Translations under genes and position numbers: made by a program
Notes under the pieces: model-generated
What the model saw: the letters and a program-made list of their open reading frames with translations, nothing else
Told to the model about the DNA's origin: nothing
The model's database searches: none
NCBI RefSeq assembly: GCF_000259255.1
Contig: NC_017737.1
Span: 1,798,001 to 1,862,000, forward strand
DNA from: Helicobacter cetorum MIT 00-7128
GTDB taxonomy: Bacteria; Campylobacterota; Campylobacteria; Campylobacterales; Helicobacteraceae
Direction: 5' to 3'
DNA length: 64,000 nucleotides
Part shown: one piece after another, positions 35,394-48,222 of the stretch
Layout: each line of letters opens with the position of its first letter
Position numbering within the stretch: the first letter of the stretch is position 1

Positions 35394-36500
35394 AAAATCT
35401 CCTTTTTTTAAAAAAAATAATTTTAAAAATAGTTTAATCATACTATTTGCCAATAATTTACCAAATATTTAATACTTGATAAACTTCTACTATGCTATCA
35501 AAGACTATCTTAAATCTATCTTTATTTATCATTGTTTATATAAAAATGAGTATTTTAGTATCAATTTTAGCTAATTTATGAGATTTTAGATAACAAATAG
35601 TATTGTTTTTATTATTATTCAAAGCTATAAAATCGTTGGTATATACCTTAATAATTTTACAACTAATAGTAGCTATTTTAAAATATGAGTATAAAAGTAA
35701 TGCTTAAAATCTATAATACATTTTTTACATTTTTAATATTTCTAATCAAAGAAATTTGATATTGATACGATTTGATTGCTTTAGAAGATGCGAATGTGTT
35801 TAATAACTGATAGACATTATTTGATTACTGATAGATTTCATTTTGCAATAATTATTTGCCTTATTTATTGGATTATGCTTAAATCTCTTGGCATTTGCAG
35901 TAAGATTTGAACCGCTAGTAACTTAAAAGAGATGGTTTAATGGTTTAACATGTTATATAAAGGCTTGAAAACTTATATAGCATTTAGTAAAATAGCCTCC
36001 TCTTTAATCAAAAAATCAAACACCCCAAAAGTTAAGAGTAAATCTAGCATTTCTTAAAGGAAAACCCCCACCCTAAGCTTATAGAGGAGCTTTGACTAAT
36101 TACCTTTCTATAGAAAAGATTGCTTTAAGAGCCTTAATAAAATTTTTAATGCCCTTATTTAATATAATCCCTAAAAATAACGCAAGCATACAAACAGCTT
36201 GACATTGGCTAAAATGTATTGTATATGTTGCAATAACCTTAATCCAAAAAAGCGAACTCAAAGCATTTTCTTTAAGAAAGCTTTTATTGCCTTTGTATTT
36301 TATGGCATTGTTTCTTAAGAAAATAAATTTACTGCATATCCAACCATAAGACAAGCATTCATATTATCTCTAGCGCCCATAATTCTTGCGCCCTTAACCC
36401 TATATCCATACAGATTTAACCCTATTTTTTAAGCCTTAATCTTACTTTTGTCTTAACCCTAAAAATACTAACAGACTTAGATTGATAGCAAGCTTAGAGC

Positions 36501-36600
36501 AATATTACACCCATTCTATCTAAAGACAAACTAAAGACCTATAGCAACCTAGAACCACATAAAGCAAATCTAAAGCCTATTAACCTAATCACGCCTAAAC
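36501..36600 (+). pseudogene. Decayed 5' fragment of an Abi-like gene
   Basis: AATATTACACCCATTCTATC and the following 80 bases match the Abi-like gene at 16149-16250 (for example CATTCTATCTAAAGACA, CAACCTAGAA, CCTAAT(T/C)ACGCCTAAA) with about one change in five. The frame reads LSKDKLKTYSNLEPHK where the intact gene has LSKDRLETYDNLEQYK. There is no start, and homology stops after KP. It shows that a related Abi gene once sat here. Confidence 0.65.
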
Positions 36601-37458
36601 CCCCCATTAAGAGTTTTACTTCTATAAAAAGATTATCCAATTCGTATTAAAAGGGAATCATAAGTCTTTAATAAAAACTTTAATCCCCTTAAAACTTTGC
36701 ATAAATAATGTATAGTAGAGCTGTTTTTAAAAATGCAAACTTTCTTTAAAAAATCATGCATTCTTTAATCTTATCTAAGATGTCTTTAGGAGTTATGATT
36801 AAGCGCTTTTTTGTAAGCTAGAAAACTCAATATTAAATTTTAAACCATTAAACACTATACTACTATCCAATTAATTGTTATTATCAAAATACAATACAAT
36901 GAAACCCACCAAATGATGTTAGCAAGCAAGATGTTTCTACTTAATAAAAGATTGGGTTGTTTTAATAGGAATAAAAAAGAGACTTTCATTCTTTGAGGTT
37001 AATTTTTCATTATTGCATAATTTATTCTTGGTTGCACTAAGAAATTTTAATTAATTTATCTAGTTTATTGTCAATGTTTATTGTTAATGTTCTATTTAAC
37101 CATTTCTTTTAAATCTACAAGGTTATCTTATCTTTCCTAAAATTCTTATTCTATTTTTGTAGTTTTAAATAGAGAGCTACTAATTATCCTATTATGTGGT
37201 GGCAACCTTTGGTATATAAAAACCTTTCTTTAAAAATAGAAAACCATAATTACTTAACCCCTCCTACTATAAACAATGGTAAAATCAAATCATTTTACCT
37301 CATAAAAAATCAAACAAAACCTCCCCTATTAAACTAAAATCCTATTAAACTAAAATCCTAAGCCATTAAAACAAAATTGATAAAAATTCAACACTTCATA
37401 AAGCTACTCGCTAAAGATAGAGACATAGAAGTTAAGTGTAAAATGCAAGAAAAACTAG

Positions 37459-37683
37459 AGATATAAGAGATATAAGAGATATAAGAGATATAAGAGATAT
37501 AAGAGATATAAGAGATATAAGAGATATAAGAGATATAAGAGATATAAGAGATATAAGAGATATAAGAGATATAAGAGATATAAGAGATATAAGAGATATA
37601 AGAGATATAAGAGATATAAGAGATATAAGAGATATAAGAGATATAAGAGATATAAGAGATATAAGAGATATAAGAGATATAAG
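37459..37683. repeat. 25 perfect copies of AGATATAAG
   Basis: A 225-bp tandem array of the 9-mer AGATATAAG without a mismatch. In five of the six frames it stays open; on the minus strand it gives a repeated Leu-Ile-Ser frame. Perfect copies point to recent expansion by slippage, so length is expected to vary between isolates. Confidence 0.95.
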
Positions 37684-38015
37684 AAAACTAAAGATAAGAG
37701 ATTGAGAATACAAAAAATAAGGCTCTATTTAAACAAAGTATTGCTACCTAAAATCATTTAATTTTTAAAATTACAAAATAGGCCTTAAGTCTAAAAATAG
37801 TTATTAGGAGGAAAACTACACCCCCCTTTTTTTATTTTATTCAAAAGAACTTTTTTAAAAAGTTTAATCACTAAATAAAAGAAACAATAATCTATCAATA
37901 CAATGTTTTAACAGAGTTAAAAATAAATTTAAAGGGGAAATGAATGAGATTCAATCTTTCAAAACTAAGCAAAAAGAAGTTCTTTAAAATGAAGTAATAC
38001 TCTTAAAGGTTATGG

Positions 38016-38041
38016 CTTTTAATAAGCGAATATTAAAAGCT
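38016..38041 (-). terminator. Inverted repeat at the 3' end of the 16S transcript
   Basis: GCTTTTAAT and ATTAAAAGC pair as 9-bp arms around an 8-base loop, starting ten bases beyond the 16S 3' end. No T-run follows. It could be a processing stem or a weak terminator. Confidence 0.45.
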
Positions 38042-38049
38042 CTTCTCTA

Positions 38050-39549
<1,500 letters not shown>

Positions 39550-40251
39550 TAAAAAGTGTTTGTCCTAAAGCTCTTTCTATTTTAAATGCGTATCACAAGA
39601 ACTCGTTTTAATAATAAAACGGGTTGTGTTCTTAAGTATTACAACAATACAAAAAAGAAAGAAACTTTTTAAAATTAAAGGTTTAACAAAATGCTAACCC
39701 AAATAAATATCATAAAAAACAAAAAGAAAGAATTAAATCTCTCTTAGTAATTTAGAATATTCCTTTTTAAAAAGAACTTCCTATAACTTTGCTTAGTTTT
39801 CAAAGATCGTTTGCTTTAATAAGCTATCCTTGTGTTAAAAGACTTTTTTAAAAGCTCTTGCTGAAACAAGGAAGTGAAAGTATAGCTATACAAAGCTTAA
39901 GGTTTGCTTAAGTAGGTGGAGCAAAAAGAAAAAGTTGGTCTATCTTTAGGATTTTTGATAGAAATAAACCCTCTTAAGCCCCCTAAAATCAGCTATTCAA
40001 AGACAATTTTTATTGTTTCGCAAATTTTTGAAAAAATTTTTTGATTTTCTAAAAAAACTCGCTAAAAAGCTAATCTAATCAAAATTTCTAGCCAAAAATT
40101 GCCAAAAAATTAGAAAATCAATCCTCAAAATACAGATTAAAAACAACCAAAAAGTAAAAAATTAATGATAAAAAGCAAGCATAAAACAAGAATATCAATA
40201 AGCCTAAATCCCCTTTTATATTAAAGGAGTATTAAAGCTTATTTTAAAAAA
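39550..40251 (-). promoter_or_regulatory. 16S rRNA leader and promoter region
   Basis: About 700 bp with no gene. On the minus strand GATCTTTGAAAACTAAGC (39808-39791) resembles the boxA antitermination element of rRNA leaders. Further upstream TATAGCTATACTTTCAC (near 39885-39897) is a possible -10 region. The rest is A-rich and featureless. Confidence 0.5.
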
Positions 40252-41124
40252 TTAGATTTTGATTTTTAATTGTTTGAGAGTATCACATGCACCTTTAGCG
40301 CCTAATTTACACCCTCTTTTAAAATTCTCTATCGCATTTTTCTCATCTCTTGGCATGCCATCGCCATTATATTGCATAGCCCCTAGATTAAAGCATCCTC
40401 CGCCATTTTTAAATTCACATGCTTTAGCATAGCGGGCGATAGCCTCTTTAAAGTTTTTAGCTACGCCATCACCTTTGTGATACATATTCCCCGCATTAAA
40501 ACAACCCGCACTATCTTTCAAACCACATGCTTTATTATAAAATTCAAGTGCTTTTTGAAGATTTTTAGCTGTGCCACGCCCCTCATCATATAAAGTGCCT
40601 AAGATTGTGCAACCATCAGCGTCATCTAAATCACAAGCTTTAGTAAAATACTCTAAAGATTTTTTAAAGTCCCTTGTTACCGCCTTGCCATCATGATAGA
40701 TGCCCCCTAAACTCGCACAACCCTCAGCGTATTTTAATTCACATGCTTTAGAATAGTATTGCAAAGATTTTTTAATATTTTTAGATACACCTTGCCCATC
40801 ATAATACAAATTACCCGCATTAAAGCACCCACTACTATAGCCTAAATCACACGCTTTCACATAATATTCGCTCGCTTTTTTAAAGTCCTTTTCAACACCT
40901 TGCCCCGAATAATATAACACACCTAGATTAAAGCACCCGCTACTTTCTTTTAACTCGCAAGCTTTTTCAAAATGTTTCTTAGCTTTAGCAAAATCTTGCG
41001 CTTTATAACTTTGTGCGCCTAAACTTACAAGCTCTTTGGGGTCTTGCTCTGCCATAAGCCCCACAACACATAACCCACTTAATAACAAAACCTTAAAAGC
41101 CACTTTTTTGACATTTTGTAACAT
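40252..41124 (-). CDS. hcpC: Helicobacter cysteine-rich protein HcpC (Sel1-like repeats)
   Basis: 290 aa from the ATG after GGAGAAATTG, the length of H. pylori HcpC (HP1098). A signal peptide runs to [10 protein letters not shown]. Seven Sel1-like repeats of 36 aa follow, each with two cysteines eight apart ([30 protein letters not shown], and so on) that form the repeat disulfides. Hcp proteins are secreted and raise host antibodies; beta-lactamase activity and immune modulation have been reported. The gene context differs from H. pylori. Confidence 0.95.
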   Translation of the reverse strand: MLQNVKKVAFKVLLLSGLCVVGLMAEQDPKELVSLGAQSYKAQDFAKAKKHFEKACELKESSGCFNLGVLYYSGQGVEKDFKKASEYYVKACDLGYSSGCFNAGNLYYDGQGVSKNIKKSLQYYSKACELKYAEGCASLGGIYHDGKAVTRDFKKSLEYFTKACDLDDADGCTILGTLYDEGRGTAKNLQKALEFYNKACGLKDSAGCFNAGNMYHKGDGVAKNFKEAIARYAKACEFKNGGGCFNLGAMQYNGDGMPRDEKNAIENFKRGCKLGAKGACDTLKQLKIKI

Positions 41125-41221
41125 CAATTTCTCCTTATTAAAAAAATTATTATAGTGTTATTAAGCAAATCAAATTAATTGCTAAAGCCTTTCTTTTATT
41201 GAGGATTTCATATCTTAGCGC

Positions 41222-43129
41222 CTATTTGGAGTAAAACAATTTGTTGTATTGTTTGGTTTTTGTATCAATTTCCCATGTGCTTTCATCAATATCGCCTAAG
41301 TTTAAATAATCCTCGTTAGAATCTAAAAGGTTGCATAAAATCTCTTTTTGCTCATCTAAACTAAGGGTTTTAAATTCTTCGCTAGTTAGTGCATGCATAT
41401 CACAATCTATGCGTTTGAGAATGCGTTCGCTTAGGGTGTTAAAGATTTCTAAGCATTCACTAGAATTTGTAGCGTTACAAATATCTTTTTTAATCTTTAA
41501 ATTAACTTCTTTTAATTCGCAATAGACAAAACTCCCTCCCCCTTTAAAATTAAGCTTTTTTGAAATGCCCCCTTGTTCGCCCTCTATGACCTTTTTAAGT
41601 CTCTCTTTAGTGATAGTCTCTATATAGTCCATTTGCTCTATACCGATATAACGCCTATTCATTTTGTGTGCGACCGCACATGTGGTGCCACTACCGGCGA
41701 AAAAATCTAGCACTAAGTCGTTTTCGTTTGTTACCATATCTAAAATTCTATATATTAATTGTTCGGGTTTTTTGCCTGAAGGGAATGAAACCGAGCCTTC
41801 ATTTTGTGTATTATTAAAATCAATATCATTCCAAAAATCACATAGTAAAATTGCTATTTTTTGTTCTATTCCTTGCGATGATAAAACAGAGTGGATTGAG
41901 CGTGATAAAAAAGACATTCTTCTACCATTATAAGCATATTGTATGCCTGTATCACTCTCGTATTTTATAGGAATATCTTTATTTTCAGTTTTTAAACTAA
42001 TAGCTCTAATACGCTCTGGTAAGCTTTTTCCAGTTTGAAAAATTTTATCAGCATTAGAATATATAAAATTACAAAAATCTTTATCATTTAGATAATTTTG
42101 TGTAGCTTTTAATTTTTCATATAATCCATTTTGCCTTAAAATATGGCTTAATGGAAAAACTCTATTATGCTCTCTATCAAAGTATAGATTAAAATGGGTA
42201 TCCCATGTAGTTGCTTCTTTATATTGTGGTTTAAGTTGGATTAATAAAGAATTTTTAGCATATACTAATAGATAATCTTTTGTCTTAATAATTGTCTTAT
42301 TTCTATGTGCTGTTTTTACTCCGCTTGGGGTTGATGATAACATAGTTATACAACTAACAAAATTATCCCTCCCAAACACCTCATCCATAAGCACTTTCAA
42401 GTAAGCTTGTTCGTTATCATCGCACTGCACAAAAATCACGCCATTATCTTTTAAAAATTCCTTAGCGATTTCAAGTCTATTTTTCATAAACACTAACCAA
42501 GAGCTATGATTAAAATTATCGTTGTAATTGAAGCTATCATTACCGGTATTATAAGGGGGGTCAATGTAGATACATTTAACTTGTTTAGCAAACTTCTTTT
42601 TTAAAGAATGCAGGGCAATTAAATTATTGCCCTTGATAAGATAATTAGTATTTTTATCTTTTAGGGCGTTTTCTAAATCGCCATGTCCATGCATTTCAAA
42701 ATTACATAAGACTTTTTGGTTTAATAGCGATTCAATTTCGTTTTTATGCAAGATTTCATGGTAAAAAAGCTCGTTAGATTTGGTGTTGTTATCCTTAGCG
42801 TTGCCTAGTAAGATATTGTCTTTAAAAGGGAAATTTAAGACCACTAATTCGCTAGATTGTAAGAAATGCCCCTTTTTAGTCAAACCGATTTTATTTTTAA
42901 AGCGTGTGTAAGAATTATTGAGTTCTTTATTTTCTAAAACTTCTAAAAGGGCTTTTTCTTTAAACACTAAACTTCCGGCGATTTCTTCAAAAAAATGTTT
43001 TTTATATTCGTTTGCTAATTTAGAATTAAGCATAAAATCTAGTAGCTTTTCGTTATGCTCTATGATTAAAGTAACTAAGTTTTCTTTACTATTAAAATGC
43101 GTGGTTAAATTGTCTAATAAGTCTAACAT
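41222..43129 (-). CDS. mod: Type III restriction-modification DNA methyltransferase (Mod)
   Basis: 635 aa, an N6-adenine methylase of the beta class: catalytic IDPPYNTGNDSFNY near residue 190 comes before the S-adenosylmethionine motif DFFAGSGTTCAVAHKMN near residue 482. The variable central part (residues 260-420) should hold the target recognition domain. It overlaps res by seven bases. No repeat tract lies in the gene, so methylation is probably constitutive while res switches. Confidence 0.93.
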   Translation of the reverse strand: MLDLLDNLTTHFNSKENLVTLIIEHNEKLLDFMLNSKLANEYKKHFFEEIAGSLVFKEKALLEVLENKELNNSYTRFKNKIGLTKKGHFLQSSELVVLNFPFKDNILLGNAKDNNTKSNELFYHEILHKNEIESLLNQKVLCNFEMHGHGDLENALKDKNTNYLIKGNNLIALHSLKKKFAKQVKCIYIDPPYNTGNDSFNYNDNFNHSSWLVFMKNRLEIAKEFLKDNGVIFVQCDDNEQAYLKVLMDEVFGRDNFVSCITMLSSTPSGVKTAHRNKTIIKTKDYLLVYAKNSLLIQLKPQYKEATTWDTHFNLYFDREHNRVFPLSHILRQNGLYEKLKATQNYLNDKDFCNFIYSNADKIFQTGKSLPERIRAISLKTENKDIPIKYESDTGIQYAYNGRRMSFLSRSIHSVLSSQGIEQKIAILLCDFWNDIDFNNTQNEGSVSFPSGKKPEQLIYRILDMVTNENDLVLDFFAGSGTTCAVAHKMNRRYIGIEQMDYIETITKERLKKVIEGEQGGISKKLNFKGGGSFVYCELKEVNLKIKKDICNATNSSECLEIFNTLSERILKRIDCDMHALTSEEFKTLSLDEQKEILCNLLDSNEDYLNLGDIDESTWEIDTKTKQYNKLFYSK

Positions 43130-45656
43130 GTTGTGTCCTTAAAGGTTTCTTTAAAGGCGTTTGTAAAGGGGGCGTTAATTTTGTTGTTTTCTAGGATAAA
43201 AAAGGGCAAACCTTTTAAGTCTAGCTTTTTATTATTAAGATTTGTTGGCGTGATGTTTTCTAGTGCTTTTAGAAATGTTTCTTTCCATGCATTGTCTTCA
43301 CTCTTTTCTCTATCCTTGCCTTTGACTTCCAAATAGCAAGTGAAACCCAAAAATTCATCGTTATGCGTTTTAGCAAAAAGGATAAAATCCGGCTCAAAGC
43401 CTTTCGCATAACTCTCACTCCCTTTAATATGGCAATAGAGTTTGAGCTCTTCAAAGCTATCATTCCTTAAAACGCACCATTCTTTGAATTTATTATTGAT
43501 TAAATCCTTTTTAGCCTCAATGAATTTTAAAAACTCTTTTTCATGTTCGCTGTCTGTAGCAAGGTCTTTATAAAGCAACCATTCATAATCAAACTTTTTC
43601 ATCTTATTTTTAGATTGGTATAAATGTCTTTTATTAGGATTAAAGTCTTTTATTTCAAAGGGGGTTACGATTTTTTGATTCTTGTCTTTTTGAATGCATG
43701 ATTTAATATTTTTGAGGATATATTGCGCCATTTTAAGATTGAGTGTAGGGTTGTCAAATCGTTGCTTAATGCTGAAGTTTGTTTCTAAAGGGCGGATAAT
43801 GTTGTTGATAAATTCTAATTTATTGTTAAAAGAATCAAATAAATTAGAATTAAAATGCGCTTTTAAAAACTCAAAATCCATATTTAAGGTGCTAAGGGCT
43901 TTAAGGAAAAAGGCTGTGGGGATTTCTCTTAAAGAGTAGGGTTCATAAAGGGAGCTATCGCTTTGAGTGGTCTCAAACCTTACTTGTTGCTGGCTGATAT
44001 CTAAAGCAAATAAAGGCACTTGTAGTTTTTGTAACTCTTCTTTGGCTTGATTGATTTCAAAAAAATAATCTTTTGTATCTTTTTTCATAAGCCTTGAGTT
44101 AGAAACATAATAAAGCTTGAAATTCTTAGTGGGCTTTAGGGGGATTATCTCTTTGTTATCATCATTATTGACATTAAGCCCTATTTTATTCATTTCTTCA
44201 TTAAGCTTAGCAATGAAATCGGGGTTATACACCGCATGATAGTCTAAGCGTTCTAAGGTGCTTAAGGGGTTGTCTAAATCAAATTTTCTTTTATCTATAG
44301 ACTTCTTTTGATAGCTAAAAGGATAATACCTAGCTCCCCTACCTATAAGCTGAGCTTCTTTAGTGGTATCTTTAGAACTTGCTTTATTTTTAAGCCTAAC
44401 AATATCAAACAAATTTAAAACATCCCACCCCTCATTGAGCTTATCCACGCTAAAAATCACTCTTTTAGGATTATCTTTGTCTTCTAATGAGTTTAATAAA
44501 AGCATGTTAGTGCTCTCTTTAGAAGTGTCGTTCGTGTTGATTTGATAGCTTTCTTTAAACTTAGCTTTTAAAAGAGAGACTATAGTTTTGAAAGTGTATT
44601 TTTGGTTTTTGAAAAAATCGCTTGCAAGGTTGAATAATTGGTTTTGTGAATGTTCTAAAAACTCTAAAATATTATTTTCATGCAAGTTTTCTAAAAATTC
44701 ATTAAAGCGTTGTTGGCTTTCTAAACTCTCTTTGATATTCTCACTTTTAAACAAAATACAAGGCTTTAAAACGATGTTTTGTTTCTCAGCAAGGAGCTCT
44801 TTATACAAGCTTGATAATATTGCACCTAAAAATCGTTGTTCTAAACTCTCATCTTTATATAAAAGTGAAAAAATATTTTTGCAATACTTATCCTTGCTAA
44901 ACTTTTTCAAATCGTATGAAAACACGATTTTGTCTTTGTATTTTTCTTTTACTTCTTTGTTTTTAGGAATGGTAGCGCTAAATTCTAAAAGCAAATTTTC
45001 TTGATGTTGTTTAAAGGCTTGATTAATTAAGCTCTCCCAGCCTAATTTGTTCTCATTCTCTTTTTGAGTGAGCTTTTTCTTAGTCTCAGTGTTTAAATGA
45101 TGTGCCTCATCAGCTAGAAACACGATTTTTTGATGAGCTAATTCAGCAATTGTTAGGGCGTTTTCTCTCTCAGTGGTAAATAGCGAATAAAGAGCTTGAA
45201 TGGTTGTGAAATATAAATTAATAGCATTGTCTTTTGAGTTATCCAAAGAGTTGATAGAATGGATTTCAACTTGTTGCTCATCAATCATAATATTGTCATT
45301 AAACAGATATTTTGAAGAAGTGCTGTCGGTAAAATTGAGCTTTGTTTTTTCCAAAATGCTATTAGAATTGACAAAAAAGATAAAATTTCTATAGCCCTTA
45401 GCATAACAATCTAAAATCAAACTTGCCATAACTAGAGTTTTACCGCTACCGGTTGCCATTTCAAACATCAAATGATTGGCGTTATTATCTTGTTGTCTTT
45501 TTATCAAAAAGGCTTTTAGGGCTTTTTCTTGATAAGGGCGTAAAGATTTTTTGAGATTATCTCTTATATGAGAGGGTAGCTCTAATTTTTCTTGATTATC
45601 TAATCGCTCTTGATTATTGGGGGGGGGGGGGTAACCTTACCTAAATTTTCTTGCAT
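43123..45656 (-). CDS. res: Type III restriction subunit Res, phase-variable and currently OFF
   Basis: A superfamily 2 helicase-nuclease: Walker A FEMATGSGKTLVMASL, DEAH box LADEAHHLN, motif VI LIGRGARYYPF and a C-terminal nuclease core (FEPDFILFAK then CYLEVKGKD). The continuous frame from 45507 lacks the true N terminus. The frame extends upstream through NQERLDNQEKLELPSHIRD to a C13 run on the minus strand. Across it an ATG at 45656 gives MQENLGKVTPPPP, but with 13 Cs translation ends at IIKSD. A run of 11 or 14 Cs would restore the full protein. This is a classic Helicobacter on/off switch. Confidence 0.9.
45619..45631. repeat. G13/C13 homopolymer switch in res
   Basis: Thirteen Gs on the plus strand (Cs in res), 26 bases after the start codon. 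Slippage changes the reading frame of res: 11 or 14 bases give ON, 13 gives OFF. Confidence 0.95.
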
Positions 45657-45697
45657 AATCTCTCTTTTTTAGAAAATGTAAGGATTATAGCGTAAAA

Positions 45698-47518
45698 TTA
45701 TTGCTTAATCCCTAGCAAGGTATCTATCATTTTATCAATAGCCGTAATCACCTTAGCATTTGCCGCATAGCCACTTTGAAACTTGATGAGATTGACCATT
45801 TCTTCATCTACGCTTACTTGCGAAATAGAGAGTTGCTCTTTTTTAATGGTCTCTAGCACGCTTTTTTTAGTGTCTAAAATGCGCCCTGATTTTTCAGCAT
45901 CGGTATTAACTTTACCGGTTAGAAACTGATAAAACTCGCTAATTTTCATCTGCTTAATATCAAATTTATTATTGTAGAAATCCACATTATCATATTGTAA
46001 TTGTTGCATCATGTTTGCCACATCAAAATTCCCGTTAATGGGAGTAAGCCAAGGTCTAATAGCGGTTGGCTCTTTTTTGTATTGCTTATTTAAGCTAATA
46101 TTAGAAGCATCATCGCCTTGAAAGAAAGGGTTTAACTTGAGCGCACCGGTAAAATTCGTGCCATTATCTTTTAGAGAAACAAACAAGCCTTGTGAGGCGT
46201 TTTTAGGCTGGATAATAAATCGTTTTGTTTGATTGTTAAAGCTTGCTGTAAAATAATCGTCAAAATCATTTTCTGTATTGTTATCATGGTTGTCATCAGT
46301 GTTGGCATTGATAGCTTGGATAATGTCTTTCATGGTTGTAATAGGTGTGATTTTAATCGTTTTTCTAGCAATCTCTTTGCCATCGGTATTATATGCCACT
46401 AAGTCAAATGAGCCGTCTTTAATATTATAGTTTGTATCTTTAAATGCCTCATTGTCATTAAATTCTAATGGCTCACTTTCAATATTGTGGCTCGCACTTT
46501 GCGCATAAATCGCATTGCTAGATTCAATCAAACCTTTAGCAAAAGAATCTAACAAATCAATATAATTTTGCAATTTACCCTTTAAAGTGCCATTAGAGCC
46601 GTCATTATATACGCCTAGTAATGCGCCTGCTTTTCCTTGATTAAGCCTATCAGTAATATTAACTTCCTTAAAATCATCGCCTTGAAAATAGACTTGATTC
46701 AAGCTCCCTTTATTTTCTGATTCCCTAATCACAAGAGGGTGGAAAATCGTTCCATCAATGATATTAAAACCACGCCCAACATTAAGTGTATAACCCTCAT
46801 CAAAATCGGCTGAATTTTTATCCACTAATGAGCTTGTTCTAATGCTACTTTTAAAAACATTCCCCCCTAAAAGCTCTCGCAAATGAAATTCTAATTCATC
46901 ACGCTTATCCCTTAATTCATTAGCATGCTTTAGGCTTCTGTTGTTTTCTACTTCTTTCATGCGCTTATTAATATCTGCGATTTGAGAGCCTAAGTTATTC
47001 ACTTCTTTAATCACGCTTTTTAATTCTTCGCTTGCTTTATGCTGTAAGGTCGTCAAACGCTCTCTGGTATCTTTAATGCTATTGGTGAGTGCCTCTGTTT
47101 TTTGTGCTAGAGCTTGCTTTTGGGCAGAATCTTTAGCATTTTTAGATAATTCTTTCCACGAATTAAAATAATCTTGCAAATCGGTGAAAATACTCGCCTC
47201 ATCAATATCAGGAAAATATGCGCTTGCCTCTTGCAAGTGCGAAAATTCTGTATCATAATAGGTATTTTCATAATTAGCTTTAGTGTAGCGAGAGAATACA
47301 AATTCATCATGCACCCTTTCAATCGCTTGCACATCAACACCCATGTTGGCATTTTGACCACCATATATATAGGCATTTTGAGGCTTAGCAATAACTCGCT
47401 GACGGCTATAAAATTCATCGCTTGCATTAGAGATATTATTCCCGGTTACATCTACCATACTTTGATGAGCTTGTAAGCCGGTATAAGAAGTGTTAAGTGA
47501 AGATAAAATTCCGCCCAT
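45698..47518 (-). CDS. flgK: Flagellar hook-associated protein 1 FlgK
   Basis: 606 aa. The N terminus has SSLNTSYTGLQAHQSMVDVT then NNISNASDEFYSRQRV, the rod/hook family signature. The C terminus has SVDEEMVNLIKFQSGYAANAKVI. FlgK links the hook to the filament. It lies directly after its probable chaperone (one base spacing), and the order matches HP1119-HP1122. Confidence 0.96.
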   Translation of the reverse strand: MGGILSSLNTSYTGLQAHQSMVDVTGNNISNASDEFYSRQRVIAKPQNAYIYGGQNANMGVDVQAIERVHDEFVFSRYTKANYENTYYDTEFSHLQEASAYFPDIDEASIFTDLQDYFNSWKELSKNAKDSAQKQALAQKTEALTNSIKDTRERLTTLQHKASEELKSVIKEVNNLGSQIADINKRMKEVENNRSLKHANELRDKRDELEFHLRELLGGNVFKSSIRTSSLVDKNSADFDEGYTLNVGRGFNIIDGTIFHPLVIRESENKGSLNQVYFQGDDFKEVNITDRLNQGKAGALLGVYNDGSNGTLKGKLQNYIDLLDSFAKGLIESSNAIYAQSASHNIESEPLEFNDNEAFKDTNYNIKDGSFDLVAYNTDGKEIARKTIKITPITTMKDIIQAINANTDDNHDNNTENDFDDYFTASFNNQTKRFIIQPKNASQGLFVSLKDNGTNFTGALKLNPFFQGDDASNISLNKQYKKEPTAIRPWLTPINGNFDVANMMQQLQYDNVDFYNNKFDIKQMKISEFYQFLTGKVNTDAEKSGRILDTKKSVLETIKKEQLSISQVSVDEEMVNLIKFQSGYAANAKVITAIDKMIDTLLGIKQ

Positions 47519-47519
47519 T

Positions 47520-47954
47520 TTACGCCTGCACTCTTAAAAAATGACTCCCCACATGTCTAGCCCCCTTATAATCGCAAGTATCATGGGGAATGATTTGTTG
47601 CATAAGTGAAGAGTAAAACTCAGAGACTGCAAACGCCATGCGTGAATAAGCGGTATTTTTTTCTTTCAAAGTTAAAAGTGTCTCTCTCATTTGTGAAAGC
47701 AAATTATTTGCATGCTCATCTAGTAATTCACTCATTTCTTTATGGGGGAATTGGTTTTTTAAATTAATCATTTGTGAATCAATGCCGACTTTTTCTTTTT
47801 CAAAAGCTTGAATAAAAACTTGTTTTTGAGAATTACGCTCAAAAATCTCTGTATGCTTAGCTAATTTAATATCCTCAATATCGCACTCGGTTAATTCAAT
47901 TAGCTGTTGTAGTTGCTTTAATGCCATTTCTAAATGAGAATGTAAAACTTTCAT
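47520..47954 (-). CDS. flgN: FlgN-like flagellar chaperone (HP1120 homologue)
   Basis: 144 aa, helical, with repeated heptads (MALKQLQQLIELTECDIEDI at the N terminus). The length and position between flgM and flgK match the FlgN chaperone that delivers FlgK/FlgL to the export gate. Sequence similarity to enteric FlgN is weak, so the call rests on context and fold pattern. Confidence 0.65.
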   Translation of the reverse strand: MKVLHSHLEMALKQLQQLIELTECDIEDIKLAKHTEIFERNSQKQVFIQAFEKEKVGIDSQMINLKNQFPHKEMSELLDEHANNLLSQMRETLLTLKEKNTAYSRMAFAVSEFYSSLMQQIIPHDTCDYKGARHVGSHFLRVQA

Positions 47955-48222
47955 AACAAATCCTTTTGTTCTTGTTTCATTCTTTTATCAAGCAAATTCT
48001 ATGCCATTTTATACTTTCTTATTCTTAAGGGCAATCTTTTATTTGGAATTTTAACTCTAAATTGATTAATAAAATTATTTACAAAGTCTATAAAAAGCCT
48101 TTGCTTAAAAACTAAGCATTTTTTAAAACCAAGGAATAATAAAAAGAGAGGGATAAAAATTTGTTGTAATAAGAGAGTGTGAAACATCTGCAAGATTTCA
48201 AAAAAGCACTCTAAGCAAAAGC
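47955..48222. other. Spacer between flgM and the flgN-like gene
   Basis: Here H. pylori carries a DNA methyltransferase gene (HP1121). In this window there is only 268 bp of AT-rich sequence with a 64-codon minus-strand frame lacking a ribosome site. I see no gene or relic of the methylase. Confidence 0.45.

Noticed and set aside
36100-36354. An 84-codon minus-strand frame with hydrophobic segments
   Set aside because: It lacks a ribosome site, lies in the relic region and has no recognised family; chance is the simpler explanation.
37459-37683. CRISPR array or centromere-like iterons
   Set aside because: The 9-bp units are contiguous with no spacers; a simple tandem repeat explains them.
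37432-37713. A 93-codon minus-strand frame rich in Leu-Ile-Ser repeats
   Set aside because: It is produced by the 9-bp tandem array, which is a multiple of three and lacks stops in most frames; there is no ribosome site and the peptide is nothing but the repeat.
47999-48193. A 64-codon minus-strand frame between flgM and the flgN-like gene
   Set aside because: No ribosome site or family; probably chance in AT-rich DNA.
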